Part shown: positions 28,001 through 38,300 of the stretch, piece by piece | Layout of the letters: every line of letters begins with the position of its first letter | Position numbering within the stretch: position 1 is the first letter of the stretch | Assembly: GCF_019052805.1 (NCBI RefSeq) | Contig: NZ_JAHQRJ010000001.1 | Span: 1,736,001 to 1,800,000, forward strand | Direction of reading: 5' to 3' | Origin: Noviherbaspirillum sp. L7-7A | GTDB lineage: Bacteria; Pseudomonadota; Gammaproteobacteria; Burkholderiales; Burkholderiaceae_D | Length of the DNA: 64,000 nucleotides | Notes under the pieces: generated by a model | Seen by the model: the letters and a program-made list of their open reading frames with translations, nothing else | What the model was told of the DNA's origin: nothing | Database searches by the model: none | Program-made: the position numbers and the translations under genes

Positions 28001-28029
28001 AATATAACACGATCGGGGCGATTGTTTAA
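28001..28029 (-). promoter_or_regulatory. Promoter of the riboswitch-mntP transcript
   Basis: On the minus strand TTAAAC and TATATT are separated by 17 bases, and the aptamer begins a few bases after the -10 box, at the expected transcription start. Confidence 0.6.
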
Positions 28030-28245
28030 GCGGTGATGGCGAAGGATCGGGATGTGTGGTGGCGTAGCCTACACTTTTGACATCCGTCGAGCGCGCCGTG
28101 CCGGCGGTGTCCCGCGCATTGAACGATGCGGTGTTTGTTTGACCCGCCCACCTTGTGTCATCCGGCAAGGAGCTGGGCGTTGCTGGGTCTTTACTTTGTC
28201 GGCAAAACGACAGGCTGCTTCGGTGGCTTGGCTTCCTCGACCATC

Positions 28246-28394
28246 GTGGCATGCCCCTTCGGGGTATGCCACCCGACGAGTATCTCGACGGTTTGGCTTG
28301 AACAGCCATTGTGGTGCCGGTCCGTTCAACGAAGCTCACAAATAACAGCCACCACCGCATTGGCAGGGTGGAATACCCCGAAGGGGCATTCCAC
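28246..28394. repeat. REP-like palindrome doublet (locus 3)
   Basis: Two palindromes: GTGGCATGCCCC / GGGGTATGCCAC (28246-28272, loop TTC) and GTGGAATACCCC / GGGGCATTCCAC (28368-28394, loop GAA). Compared with locus 1 the two halves are in the opposite order, and the spacer is longer (95 bases). The rest of the gap between mntP and the oxidase operon shows no gene. Confidence 0.8.
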
Positions 28395-28415
28395 GGCATC
28401 CGCCTTCCGCAGAAC

Positions 28416-28751
28416 CTAGCGACCACAAACGCCCAGCAGCCACAAGGGAATCATCGTCCAGCCCACCCCCATCGCAGCCAGTCCGGCGCCGCACAGGCCC
28501 GCCAGATCGCGCAGCCGACTTGGCGCCGGGCCGTTAACGCGCCGCCATGACCGCAATCCCATAGCCGCAACGGTCGCCAGCGCCAGCGCGGTTGCGGCCA
28601 GCAACACCGCTTTCAACATGGTCTCGCCCATGCCAGCCGTGCAGCCGATCGCAATGAAGGCATAGCAAAGAAAGAAATGCGCCCCCCAGGCCAGCAGCGG
28701 CGCGCTGGCGCGCAACAGAACGGGCATCAGGTGATCATCGCCGCGCATCAT
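28416..28751 (-). CDS. Small membrane protein of the oxidase operon
   Basis: The 111-residue product has three hydrophobic segments (about residues 11-38, 44-65 and 86-108), with a short basic loop between the last two. It starts two bases after the end of the oxidase subunit I/III gene and is the last gene of that operon. It may be a subunit IV-like or assembly protein; I recognise no specific family. Confidence 0.7.
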   Translation of the reverse strand: MMRGDDHLMPVLLRASAPLLAWGAHFFLCYAFIAIGCTAGMGETMLKAVLLAATALALATVAAMGLRSWRRVNGPAPSRLRDLAGLCGAGLAAMGVGWTMIPLWLLGVCGR

Positions 28752-28753
28752 GA

Positions 28754-31288
28754 TCAGCCCATCAGTCTCGGCAGCAAATTGGCCGCAGCCGCATACACAA
28801 GGCCCTGCAGCGTCGTGTAATGCCAGATCAGGGCGCTGTTGTCCAACGTGGCGCGGCTGGCAGCGCCCAGGCGGCCGCTCCATGACCGGGCCAGCAGATA
28901 AGGCGCGACAAGCAGCAGCACCAGCACATGCAGGCCCTGGTAGCTCAGCATTGCCGCCACCGTCGCGCTCCAGGCTTGCGAGGACGGCGCCAGGCCCGCC
29001 TTCAGCTGGCCATGCCATTCGACGGCGAAGGCAGCGGCGGCGCACAGCGCTGCCGCCGCCACCGCAACACGCAGCCAGCGCTGCGAAGATTGCGCCGTCA
29101 ATGTCCGCCGGGCCCATGCAATCAGCAGCGAACCCGCCGCCAGCAATGCGCAGGACAGCAGCGGCCATGGCGCGGGCGGCAGCGCGGCACCCGCTGGCGG
29201 ACAGATCTCCAGGCGCATCGACAGATGGATGAAGGCAAACAGGAAGGATGCAAACACGGTGGCGTCGACCACCAGCATGATCATCGTCGCCCACCAGGAC
29301 TGCGACGCCGGACCAGTCGCATTGACCGGCAGCCAGAGCTGGTCCGACACCCTGGCTGCCGGTTGCGGCGGCGGCTGGTCGGACTGCCATAGCCAGGCCA
29401 GTACGCCGACAATGGCGGCCAGGCCGAACAGCCATGCGACGACATGGAGCTTGAGCGTCAGCAGCAGGAAAAAGCCGGCGGTGCCGGCGGCAGCGACCAG
29501 CGGCCACCAGCTGTCGCCAGGCAGCACCATCAGGTAACGGGGATGCGCGGCAATGGGCGAAGTGGCAATGGTCTCGCGCAGCCCGGTAGCCGTGCCCGGC
29601 AGCCAGTGGCGGCCGGCCTGCACTTCCTCCATCAGCGCGGGCCTGTGCCACAGCGGGTCGGCGCTGTCGACCTGCGCAATGCTGCGGGTTGCATGGTCTT
29701 CCGAGGGCAGCCATTCCAGCGTGGAGGCGCGCCAGGGATTGCCGGCCTCGCGCGCCGGCCGGCGCAGCGCGCGCACCGCATCCACGATGAACAGCAGCAC
29801 GCCGCCGGCAAACAGGAAGGCGCCTACGGTGGAAACCATGTTGAGCCAGTCCCAGCCCTGCCCGGCGCCATAGGTATAGACCCGGCGCGGCATGCCCAGC
29901 AGGCCGGTCAGGTGCATGGGAAAGAAGGCGATGTTGAAGCCGCCGAACATCAGCGCGAAGATCCAGCGCGCCAGCCGCTCCGAGAGCAGATTGCCGTTGA
30001 CCAGCGGCAGCCAGTAATACATCGCCGCGAACACCGGGAAGACCATGCCGCCGATCAGCACGTAGTGAAAGTGCGCGACGATGAAGTAGGTGTCATGCAC
30101 CTGCCAGTCGAAGGGCAGCACCGCCACCATCACGCCGGTCAGGCCGCCCAGCACGAAGATGAACATGAAACCGAGCAGGAACAGCGCCGGACCGCTGATG
30201 CGTATGGTGCCGCGCCACAGCGTGCCAATCCATGCGAACACCTGGATAGAGGTCGGCACCGCCACGGCCATGCTGGCCACCGACACGAAGCTCATCGACA
30301 TCAGGCCCAGGCCGGCGGTGAACATGTGATGCGCCCACAGTCCGAAGCTGAAGAAGCCCACCGCCACCAGCGCCACGATCACCATGCCGCGCCCGACCAG
30401 CGGCTGGCCGGCGATGGTGGGAATCATGGTCGACACCATGCCGGCCGCCGGCAGGAAGATGATATAGACCTCCGGATGGCCGAAGAACCAGAACAGGTGC
30501 TGCCACAGCAAGGGGTCTCCGCCACGCTCGGCAATGAAGAAGGGCCAGTCGAAGGCGCGCTCCATTTCCAGCAGCGCGGTGCCGGCGATGATGGCGGGAA
30601 AGGCAAAGACGATCATCACGCCCACCACCAGCATGGCCCAGGCATAGACCGGCATGCGCGAGAGCGTCATGCCCGGCGCGCGGGTGAAGAGGATACCGAC
30701 GATCAGCTCGATCGCGCCGGCAATGGCGGAAATCTCGATGAAGCCGATGCCCAGCAGCCAGAAGTCGGCATTCATCCCAGGCGAATACCTGGTGCCCGTC
30801 AGCGGCGGATACATGAACCAGCCGCCGTCCGGCGCCAGGCCGAAGAAGAGCGTGCAGAAGAAGGCCAGGCCGCCAAAGGCATAGGCCCAGTAGGCGTAGG
30901 CCGACAGCCGCGGGAACGGCAGGTCGCGTGCGCCCAGCATGCCGGGCAGCAGGTACACCGCGATTGCCTCCACCACCGGAATGGCGAACAGGAACATCAT
31001 CACGGTGCCATGCATGGTGAAGACCTGGTTGTAGGCGGCCGGCCCCAGCAGGGTGTTGTCGGGCACGGCCAGTTGCAGCCGCATCAGCAGGCCCAGGATG
31101 CCGGCCAGCAGGAAGAACAAGAGCGCGGTGCCGATATAGAGCAGGCCGATACTGGTGTTGTTGACGCTCTTGAAGAAGCGCCAGCCGCGCGGGGTTTTCC
31201 ATACCGCCTCCAGCCGCGCCAGTTCGCCGTCGGGACGCGGCAGCGAACTGGGCAGGCCATCGGCGCATGCGGGAGCGCGCTGGTTCAT
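28754..31288 (-). CDS. Cytochrome c oxidase, fused subunits I and III
   Basis: The 844-residue product begins with a heme-copper oxidase subunit I: MHGTVMMFLF (heme a His), WFFGHPEVYI (CuB His and cross-linked Tyr), LWAHHMF (two CuB His) and HDTYFIVAHFHYVL (heme a3 and heme a His) are intact, so it is an A-type enzyme. From about residue 640 a second part with five or six helices resembles subunit III. Such I+III fusions are known in caa3-type oxidases. The complex reduces O2 to water and pumps protons. The start (31288) overlaps the subunit II stop by four bases. Confidence 0.92.
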   Translation of the reverse strand: MNQRAPACADGLPSSLPRPDGELARLEAVWKTPRGWRFFKSVNNTSIGLLYIGTALLFFLLAGILGLLMRLQLAVPDNTLLGPAAYNQVFTMHGTVMMFLFAIPVVEAIAVYLLPGMLGARDLPFPRLSAYAYWAYAFGGLAFFCTLFFGLAPDGGWFMYPPLTGTRYSPGMNADFWLLGIGFIEISAIAGAIELIVGILFTRAPGMTLSRMPVYAWAMLVVGVMIVFAFPAIIAGTALLEMERAFDWPFFIAERGGDPLLWQHLFWFFGHPEVYIIFLPAAGMVSTMIPTIAGQPLVGRGMVIVALVAVGFFSFGLWAHHMFTAGLGLMSMSFVSVASMAVAVPTSIQVFAWIGTLWRGTIRISGPALFLLGFMFIFVLGGLTGVMVAVLPFDWQVHDTYFIVAHFHYVLIGGMVFPVFAAMYYWLPLVNGNLLSERLARWIFALMFGGFNIAFFPMHLTGLLGMPRRVYTYGAGQGWDWLNMVSTVGAFLFAGGVLLFIVDAVRALRRPAREAGNPWRASTLEWLPSEDHATRSIAQVDSADPLWHRPALMEEVQAGRHWLPGTATGLRETIATSPIAAHPRYLMVLPGDSWWPLVAAAGTAGFFLLLTLKLHVVAWLFGLAAIVGVLAWLWQSDQPPPQPAARVSDQLWLPVNATGPASQSWWATMIMLVVDATVFASFLFAFIHLSMRLEICPPAGAALPPAPWPLLSCALLAAGSLLIAWARRTLTAQSSQRWLRVAVAAAALCAAAAFAVEWHGQLKAGLAPSSQAWSATVAAMLSYQGLHVLVLLLVAPYLLARSWSGRLGAASRATLDNSALIWHYTTLQGLVYAAAANLLPRLMG

Positions 31289-32316
31289 TTCAGATGCTCC
31301 AGATAGGCTGCCAGCGCCGACAGGCTGGCGCCGTCGATGCGCTCGAACGACGGCATGCGCGCACCCGGCTTGAGCGCCTGCGCGCCGGCGATCCATCCTG
31401 CCAGCGCGCCGGCATGGTTGGGCAGCGTGCCCGCGCCCAGGTAGCGCCGGCTGCCGACATGGGTCAGGTCCGGCCCCAGCGTGCCGTCGCCGGCGTCGTC
31501 GGTGTTGTCGGTCACGCCGCGTATCGCGTGGCAGGCATTGCAGCGCTGCGCCAGGAAGACGGCGCGGCCACGCTCGACCAGCGCATCGCCGGCCGGCGAT
31601 GCGGCTGGCCGCGCCTGGGCGGCCAGCCAGGCGTCGAAATCCTGCTGGCTTTCGGCCACCACATGCAATGCCATTTTCGCGTGCTGCTCGCCGCAGTATT
31701 CCGCGCACTGGCCGCGATGCACGCCGGGCCGGTCCGCATGCAGCACCAGGCCGTTGACGCGGCCGGGTATCGCATCCAACTTGCCGCCCAGCGCCGGCAC
31801 CCAGAAACTGTGGATCACGTCGCTTGCGGACAGGCCCACATACACCTTGCGTCCGACCGGCAGATGCAGTTCATTGGCCAGCACGATGTCGCGGCCGCTG
31901 GCGGCGTCGCGGTAGCGCACCTCCCACCACCACATGCGCGCCGTGACCGATACATGCAGCGCGTCCTGCGAGGTGCGGGTGCTGAGCTGGCCGCTGCGCC
32001 AGGTGGAAAACAGCAGCAGCGCCGACAGCACCGCCACCGGCAGCACGATGCCGCCGCCGGCGATCCACAACAGCGTGCCGGCCGGCCGGCCGCTGCGCAG
32101 CGACAGCGCAAGCAGCAGCATCACGCCCAGAAAGACGACCAGGCCGCCGCCGAACAGCAGCCAGCTGAGCTGGGTGATGATGGCCGCATCCGGGCCGGCG
32201 GGATGCAGCACCGACTGCGAGAGCCGCGCGCCGCAGCCTGGCAGCAGCGCGGCCGGCAGCATGGCCAGGCATGCCCGCGGGCGATGTCGATGACGATGAC
32301 AGGCCTTGCGCATCAT
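31285..32316 (-). CDS. coxB: Cytochrome c oxidase subunit II with C-terminal cytochrome c domain
   Basis: The 343-residue product has a lipobox-like start (LLPG-C near residue 28), two membrane helices, and a cupredoxin domain with the complete CuA site (CAEYCGEQHAKM). It ends in a cytochrome c domain with CNACH and a distal Met in RMPSF. This caa3-like layout lets the oxidase take electrons from small cytochromes. Two adjacent ATG codons (32316 and 32313) both overlap the upstream cytochrome gene. Confidence 0.92.
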   Translation of the reverse strand: MMRKACHRHRHRPRACLAMLPAALLPGCGARLSQSVLHPAGPDAAIITQLSWLLFGGGLVVFLGVMLLLALSLRSGRPAGTLLWIAGGGIVLPVAVLSALLLFSTWRSGQLSTRTSQDALHVSVTARMWWWEVRYRDAASGRDIVLANELHLPVGRKVYVGLSASDVIHSFWVPALGGKLDAIPGRVNGLVLHADRPGVHRGQCAEYCGEQHAKMALHVVAESQQDFDAWLAAQARPAASPAGDALVERGRAVFLAQRCNACHAIRGVTDNTDDAGDGTLGPDLTHVGSRRYLGAGTLPNHAGALAGWIAGAQALKPGARMPSFERIDGASLSALAAYLEHLK

Positions 32317-32711
32317 CGCAGTGTGTAGAGCGCGGCTGCGATGTGGCGCGCATCGTTTTCCGACACGCCCATCACGGGCATGCGGGTGCCGGGGACCAGC
32401 GCCGGCGGATCGACGATCCATGCCACCAGCCTGTCGGGCATGTTGGGCAGGCGGCCGGCGATATAGCTGCGGCGCCCGAACCTGTCCAGCGACGGGCCGC
32501 TGTCGCCGCCCGCGGCCTGCACGCCGGGAATGGCATGGCAGGCGCCGCACTGGTATTGCGCCATCAGCCCGATGCCGCGCGCCGCATCGCCACCGGCAAC
32601 CCGCGGCGCCGCCTCGTCATCGCGGCCGCAGGCGGCCAGCAACAGCAGGCACAGTGCCGCACTGAGAGCGCCTGCATGGCCGCACCGCGCCATGCTCAGG
32701 CCCTGCTCCAT
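32313..32711 (-). CDS. Cytochrome c lipoprotein
   Basis: The 132-residue product has a signal peptide with lipobox LLAA-C, one heme site CGACH and a distal Met in RMPVMGV. It is the first gene of the oxidase operon and probably delivers electrons to subunit II. An ATG six codons later is an alternative start. Confidence 0.85.
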   Translation of the reverse strand: MEQGLSMARCGHAGALSAALCLLLLAACGRDDEAAPRVAGGDAARGIGLMAQYQCGACHAIPGVQAAGGDSGPSLDRFGRRSYIAGRLPNMPDRLVAWIVDPPALVPGTRMPVMGVSENDARHIAAALYTLR

Positions 32712-32989
32712 GCCGTTGTCAGCCGCAAGGCATGGTGAAGGAAGGAGGAACGGTGCAGATTCATGACGGCTGGTTCAGGAAGCGTGGGGAAAGAATGGTG
32801 CGCGGGACGCGATGGCAAATTCTGCCGAGTTTTCCCCTGCCGCCGCTACGGTCCGCACAAGAAAGAGGAAAATTGCCGCGCTCAAAACGCCAGCGCTTGC
32901 GCGGACGCGGCGACATGCGTTGCAGGCCGTGCAGAATGACCCGCATCCGGCTTCAGGCAACTTCCCGCTTCCATCACATCAACGCTCTC

Positions 32990-33523
32990 ATGACTTCCAA
33001 CAAGCGCCTGGTCCTGCTGACAGTGGCCGCCACGCTGGCGGCTGGCATCGTTCTGGCTGCGCTTGCCGGCTCGCTGCTGCTGTTTTCCGGCTGGTACAAC
33101 ATCGGCGCCACCAGGCAGCACTGGCAGCCGGTCCACACCCTGCTCGAAAAGGGCATGCATTACTCGGTTCGCCATCATGCGCGCGCCATCACGCCGCCCG
33201 ACCTGTCGGCAACGCAGATGGTGCGCCGTGGCGCGTCACTCTATGCCGGGCGCTGCGTGCAGTGCCACGGCGCGCCGGGCGTGGCGCAGCACGACATCGG
33301 CATGAGCATGCAGCCGATTCCGGGCCCGCTGGTCGACGCCGCAAGGCGCTGGAAGCCGGGCGAGCTGTACTGGATCACCCGGCACGGCATCAAGATGAGC
33401 GGCATGCCGGCCTGGGAATTCCGGCTTGCGGAGGAGGACATCTGGGCGGTGGTGGCCTTCATGGCTCAGCTGCCGGCCCTGTCGCCACGCGACTATGCCG
33501 CGATGGCGGAGGCTGCGCGATGA
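32990..33523 (+). CDS. Membrane-anchored cytochrome c
   Basis: The 177-residue product has one N-terminal membrane helix (about residues 8-32), a periplasmic domain with heme site CVQCH, and a distal Met in the MSGMPAWEF segment. It is divergent from the oxidase operon across a 278-base interval and is followed by a second cytochrome with an ATGA overlap. It likely belongs to the same electron chain. The start was chosen at the ATG directly before the hydrophobic helix. Confidence 0.85.
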   Translation: MTSNKRLVLLTVAATLAAGIVLAALAGSLLLFSGWYNIGATRQHWQPVHTLLEKGMHYSVRHHARAITPPDLSATQMVRRGASLYAGRCVQCHGAPGVAQHDIGMSMQPIPGPLVDAARRWKPGELYWITRHGIKMSGMPAWEFRLAEEDIWAVVAFMAQLPALSPRDYAAMAEAAR

Positions 33524-33882
33524 GCTGGCGCGCATGGTGCGCGCTCGGGCTTGCGGGCCTGCTCGCTGGCTGCGGCCAGAAACCGGCGCCGCAAGGCGTG
33601 ACAGGAAACCCGGTGCGCGGCAGGCTGGCCCTGACCCAGTATGCCTGTCATGCCTGCCACCAGATTCCCGGCATCACCGGCTCGGCAGTGCATGTCGGTC
33701 CGCCTCTGGAAGGCTTTGCCAAGCGGCGCGTCATCGCCCGCAACCTGCCCAATACGCCGGCAAACCTGGCGCGCTGGATACGCGAGCCGCAAAAGATTGA
33801 TCCGCATACCGCAATGCCTGCGCTCGGTGTTAGCGAGGAAGATGCGAAGGATATGGTGGCTTATCTGCTGACGCTGGATTGA
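33520..33882 (+). CDS. Cytochrome c lipoprotein
   Basis: The 120-residue product has lipobox LLAG-C (Cys18), one heme site CHACH and a distal Met in AMPALGV. It is similar in size and layout to the cytochrome at 32313-32711, suggesting a duplication on both sides of the divergent promoter region. The start overlaps the previous stop codon, with GGAGG upstream. Confidence 0.87.
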   Translation: MSWRAWCALGLAGLLAGCGQKPAPQGVTGNPVRGRLALTQYACHACHQIPGITGSAVHVGPPLEGFAKRRVIARNLPNTPANLARWIREPQKIDPHTAMPALGVSEEDAKDMVAYLLTLD

Positions 33883-34008
33883 TTACCGGCGTCGTTGTGC
33901 AGCGGTGAGAGCGGGATTGCCAGCGCCGGGCTTGGCGACGCGGTGGACTTGCACGGTTGGCGTCAATCATGGTCACCGGCCTTTCAGCGTGGCGTTGCAG
34001 GCCCTGCT

Positions 34009-35169
34009 CTATTTGGCGTCAAGCGCGCGCACCGGCTTCCCGCCCGAGAATGGATGCCTTCCCGCCAGCGCCATCGCTCGCATCCGCCCTGCCCATGTAC
34101 GCGCACCGCCTGCCGTCAACGCCCGCTCATAAGCCCGGTAGAACAATGCCGGCAAGGTCAGGGTAGCCAGCACCGCCGCCGTGTACAGGAAATTGACGCT
34201 GTAGCCAGACCAGTAGGCGACACGCCAGGACAGTGGCTCGAGCAGATAGACGAGAAGGATGTGAAAGGAAAACACCGGCAGCGAATACCTGCCCAGCAGG
34301 CTAAACCACGGCAGGCCGCGGCTGGCCGGCACCAGCCTGATGAGCCAGCAGAACAGCACCGCCTGGCTTGCGATATTGGCCACGCGAAGAATGCGCAGGT
34401 CTTCCTTTTCCACATAGGCCAGTAGCGCGTTACTGACCGGCAGGAGCTGATGCCGTGCCAGAAAAAAGCCGGCGGCAAGAACCACCGCGATCGCCAGACA
34501 GGCAGGATGCCGGAAGAATGCCGTCTGGCGTCGCACTTTGTGCAGGAAACCGGCATAGATGCCGCTTACCCAGAGCAGCTGCCAGGAAAGCAGGTTGAAG
34601 GAACCGGTGCTGACGCCGGTACCGAGGCGCTGTTCCAGCCATTCCTGCGGATCGAAATACTGGCCGAGCAGCCAGCATGCGATGCTGGCTCCGATCACGA
34701 TCCGGTCATGCCCCCGGTGCAGCGCCGCCAGCAGCGGCGGGCTGAGCAGCAGGAAGAGGAAATACATCGGCAGGATGTCCATATACGACGGCTGGTGCAG
34801 CAGCAGCGCGCCGTACAGCAGCATGGCCAGCGCGCCGCCATGGTCGGGATAGAGCGGCGTGGGACGGTGCAGATACGAGGTCATGACCATGGCAAGGGCA
34901 AGCAGCGCCAGCAGCAGCACGAAGTGGTATCGGTAGACCCGCGCCGCCCGCTTCCACGCCTGACGAAGCAGCGCAGGCGGGCCGGGGTTGATGGCTGGCG
35001 AGGTATAGGCATTCATATAGCCGGACAGCATCACAAACGCAGCCGCTGCCGACACAAAGCCCAGGGGCTGGTACGTGAACTCGGCCATCCGCGTACCCAG
35101 ATGGTCGGTCATCATGATTGCCAGAAAGATGCCACGCAGCGTGTCGAGACGGAAATCGCGGTTTGCCAT
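34009..35169 (-). CDS. OpgC-like integral membrane acyltransferase
   Basis: The 386-residue product has about ten membrane helices and the N-terminal signature RDFRLDTLRGIFLAIMMTDHL of the OpgC family. OpgC proteins add succinyl groups to periplasmic glucans; related members modify other surface glycans. No opgG/opgH gene lies nearby, so the substrate is open. A strong inverted repeat stands immediately before the start codon, and no Shine-Dalgarno sequence is visible. Confidence 0.88.
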   Translation of the reverse strand: MANRDFRLDTLRGIFLAIMMTDHLGTRMAEFTYQPLGFVSAAAAFVMLSGYMNAYTSPAINPGPPALLRQAWKRAARVYRYHFVLLLALLALAMVMTSYLHRPTPLYPDHGGALAMLLYGALLLHQPSYMDILPMYFLFLLLSPPLLAALHRGHDRIVIGASIACWLLGQYFDPQEWLEQRLGTGVSTGSFNLLSWQLLWVSGIYAGFLHKVRRQTAFFRHPACLAIAVVLAAGFFLARHQLLPVSNALLAYVEKEDLRILRVANIASQAVLFCWLIRLVPASRGLPWFSLLGRYSLPVFSFHILLVYLLEPLSWRVAYWSGYSVNFLYTAAVLATLTLPALFYRAYERALTAGGARTWAGRMRAMALAGRHPFSGGKPVRALDAK

Positions 35170-35172
35170 AAT

Positions 35173-35201
35173 TTGTTAAATGAGCACTTTTCATTTAACA
35201 A
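35173..35201. promoter_or_regulatory. 11-bp inverted repeat abutting the OpgC-like start codon
   Basis: TTGTTAAATGA (35173-35183) and TCATTTAACAA (35191-35201) form a perfect dyad with a 7-base centre, ending three bases before the start codon. A third copy of TTGTTAAATG stands at 35271-35280. It may be an operator, or an RNA hairpin that covers the translation start. The 146-base interval is AT-rich compared with its surroundings. Confidence 0.6.
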
Positions 35202-35315
35202 TGCAATTTTCAGGCCAAACGCACAAATTACTTTCGCATCAGACAGTTAGTAAAATATTTTTCACGCCACTTGTTAAATGGTGTAATAAATTTCGACACG
35301 AAAATCGACACGAAT

Positions 35316-38300
35316 TTACAATTTCTTTTGATTAATGGTTTCCAGCAAGGCAAGAATCCCGGCAGTGTCTACCGGCTTGACGAAGTGATGGTCAAACCCC
35401 GCTTCCATCGCTTCCTTCCGGTCGCGCTCCTGCCCGTAACCGGTTACGGCAATGAGCAGGGTAGATGCCGTTTGCGCTTGTGCACGCAACGCGCGTGCCA
35501 GCGCATTGCCATCCATGCCTGGCAAGCCGATATCGAGCAGGCATGCATCGGGCGCTTCACGGGCGGCTCGTTCGAGAGCGGCATGGGAATCGTGCTCGAC
35601 GATCACCCTGTGTCCGCAGCTTTCGAGGAACAGCGCCAGCATGGCGGCAGCGTCGGCATTGTCATCGACGATCAGGATCTTCAGCGGCCGGGGCGGCGCA
35701 GCGGGAATGGCATCATCCTGCGCGGCGCCAGCAGGCCGGACCGGCTCGACCAGCCGTGGCAGCGATACCGTGAAACGACTGCCCAGCCCCCTGCCCGCGC
35801 TCTCGGCGCCGACCGTGCCCCGGTGCAGCTCCACCAGGCTGCGCACCAGCGCCAGGCCAATGCCCAGGCCGCCCTGCGACCGGTCCAGGCTGCGTTCGGC
35901 CTGGGTGAACAGGTCGAACGCGCTGGAAATCAGTTCGGCCGACATGCCAATGCCATTGTCCTGCACGGCAAACAGCACCCGCTCAGGCTGCACGTCGATG
36001 GCCACCGCAATGCTGCCTTCCTCCGGCGTGTACTTCACGGCGTTGTGCAACAGATTCACCAGCACCTGCACCATGCGCTTGCGGTCGGCCCAAACCAGTG
36101 CGGATTCGGGCGCGATGTGCACCGTCAGGTGATGCCGCCGCGCCTCGATGGCAGCGCGCACCTGCTCCACCGCGTCCGACACGATGGTCCTGACATCCAG
36201 GCTGACCGGACTGAGCTTGACCAGGCCGCGGGTCACGCGCGACACATCCAGCAGGTCGTCGATCAGGCCGGTCATGTGCCTGACCTGCCTGGAAATGATG
36301 GCGCTGGTCTGGGCCAGGCGGGCCTGGTCGAGCTGCGTCAGGCGCAGGAGGTCGGCCGCCGCGCCAATCGGCGCCAGCGGATTGCGCAGTTCATGCGCCA
36401 GCATGGCGAGGAATTCATCCTTGCGGCGGTCGGCTTCCTTCAGCTTTTCCTCGGCCCGCTTGCGCTCGGTGATATCCAGCACTACCGCCAGCGCGATATC
36501 GCCCGAGGCATTGCCGGTGTCGCGGATCAGGCTCACGGCGGTGTTGGCCCACACCGCCGAGCCGTCCGCGCGCAGATAGCGTTTCTCGATTTCGAATGGC
36601 TTGCCGTCCCGCACAAGCCTCTGGAACAGCAGCGCGGTCTGGCCCTGATCGTCCGGATGGGTGAGATCCTCAATCGACAGTCCAACCATTTCGGCACGGC
36701 TGCGCCCCAGCATCTGGCAATAGCGTTGATTGGCGCTGACGATCCGGCCTGTCAGGTCCGATTCGGCAATGCCGGCTGCAGTCTGCTCGAACAGCGACAG
36801 CAGATGGGCCTCGTTGCGGCGCAGCGCTTCGTTGGTGCGCACCCGCTCGATGTGGGCCCAGGAGCGGTCCACCAGCGCTTCGACCAGCGCGACCTCGTCA
36901 TTCGACCAGTTGCGCGCCACCGCATGATGCACAGCCATCATCGCCACCAGCTTCCCGGCCTTGACCAACGGACAGCAGATGATGGCCTTGATGCCAATCG
37001 CGTTGAACATGGCCGCGCCGCCGCCGATGGCAAGTTCCTCATCCACATCCCGGATCACCAGTGTCCGGCCCGAGCGCATGTCATGCGCCGCGCGCTGGCC
37101 GAACAGGTTCAGCGAGTAGATGCCGACCGTGCTGGCCACGCCTGCTGCGGTCCAGTCGTGGCGTATCGTGAACTGGTCATTGTCCATTTCGACGTCGGCA
37201 TAGGCGCAGCGGGTCACCTCCAGGCTTTCGCCGACCAGCCGGGTCACATCGGCCATGATGGCCTTTGCGTCAACGGCATTGCGGGTGGCCTGGCTGATCG
37301 CATCGAGCAAACTGAGCCGTTGTTCGACGCGCTTGCTTTCGGTGATGTCCACCGCGGTCGGCGCAACGAAGAGCACCTGCCCGGCATCATCCGTTACCGG
37401 CGAGAGCACCAGGTCGGCCATGCGTTCGCTGCCATCGGCGACAAAATACCGGGTCTCGACCCGGACCGGGCGTCCCTCGGCCGCTTCCAGCGCGCCGGCG
37501 CGCACCAGCTTCATCAGCGCATCGGACGGGCTCCACCAGCCGCATTCCCAGAACTTCCTGCCTATCATGTCCTCGCGCCGGAAGCCGCAGGCCTCGATGG
37601 AAAGCCGGTTCGCCTCGATCAGGGTGCCGTCGGGCAGCATCACGCAGGCGAAGTAATTGTCCTGCTCGAAAAACGTGCGGTACTTTGCGTTGGCTTCGGC
37701 TGCTGCAATGGCAGAGCGGATTGCCAGGCGCTCCTTCAGCTCGATCCGCTTTTGCTCGGTGATGTCGCGGATCTCGATCACCGTGGCGACCGGCACGCCC
37801 CTGCGGAATACCGGGCTGGCGGCGCACAGCACGTGAAAGGTGCTGCCATCCTTGCGGAAGAACAGGTCTTCATGGGCTCGGACATCGAAGCGTTCCGGCA
37901 GTGCGCGGTCGATCGGGCAGGCTTCCATCGGATAAGGCCGGCCATCGGGGTAGTGATGATGCACCAGCTCGTGCAAGGGCCTGGAGCGGATTTCCCCTAC
38001 GGTATAACCTGTCATCTCCAGCCAGGCACGGTTTGCGTAGAGGCAGTAGCCGCGCTGGTCCATCATGGCAAAGCCCTGCGTCGAATTCTCGGCGATGGTC
38101 AGCGCCAGTTCGGCATGGTCAAACAGATCTCTTGATGCCGCATCGCCCCCGGTCTGGAATGCCAACCCGGCGTTCTCAAGCAATTCGCTGTGCCAGGCCA
38201 GCACCTGCTGCGCCGTTACGCCAAAACGTTCGGCCAGCACTTCCGCGCTCTGGTCTCGCTTGTGCGCGGCGAGTGCCACGGCGGCACGGAATGTGGGCGG

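Noticed and set aside
31289-31708. N-terminal extension of the oxidase I+III frame to 984 residues
   Set aside because: The extension overlaps the coxB gene in another frame. The ATG at 31288 overlaps the coxB stop in a normal ATGA coupling and gives the family N-terminus.
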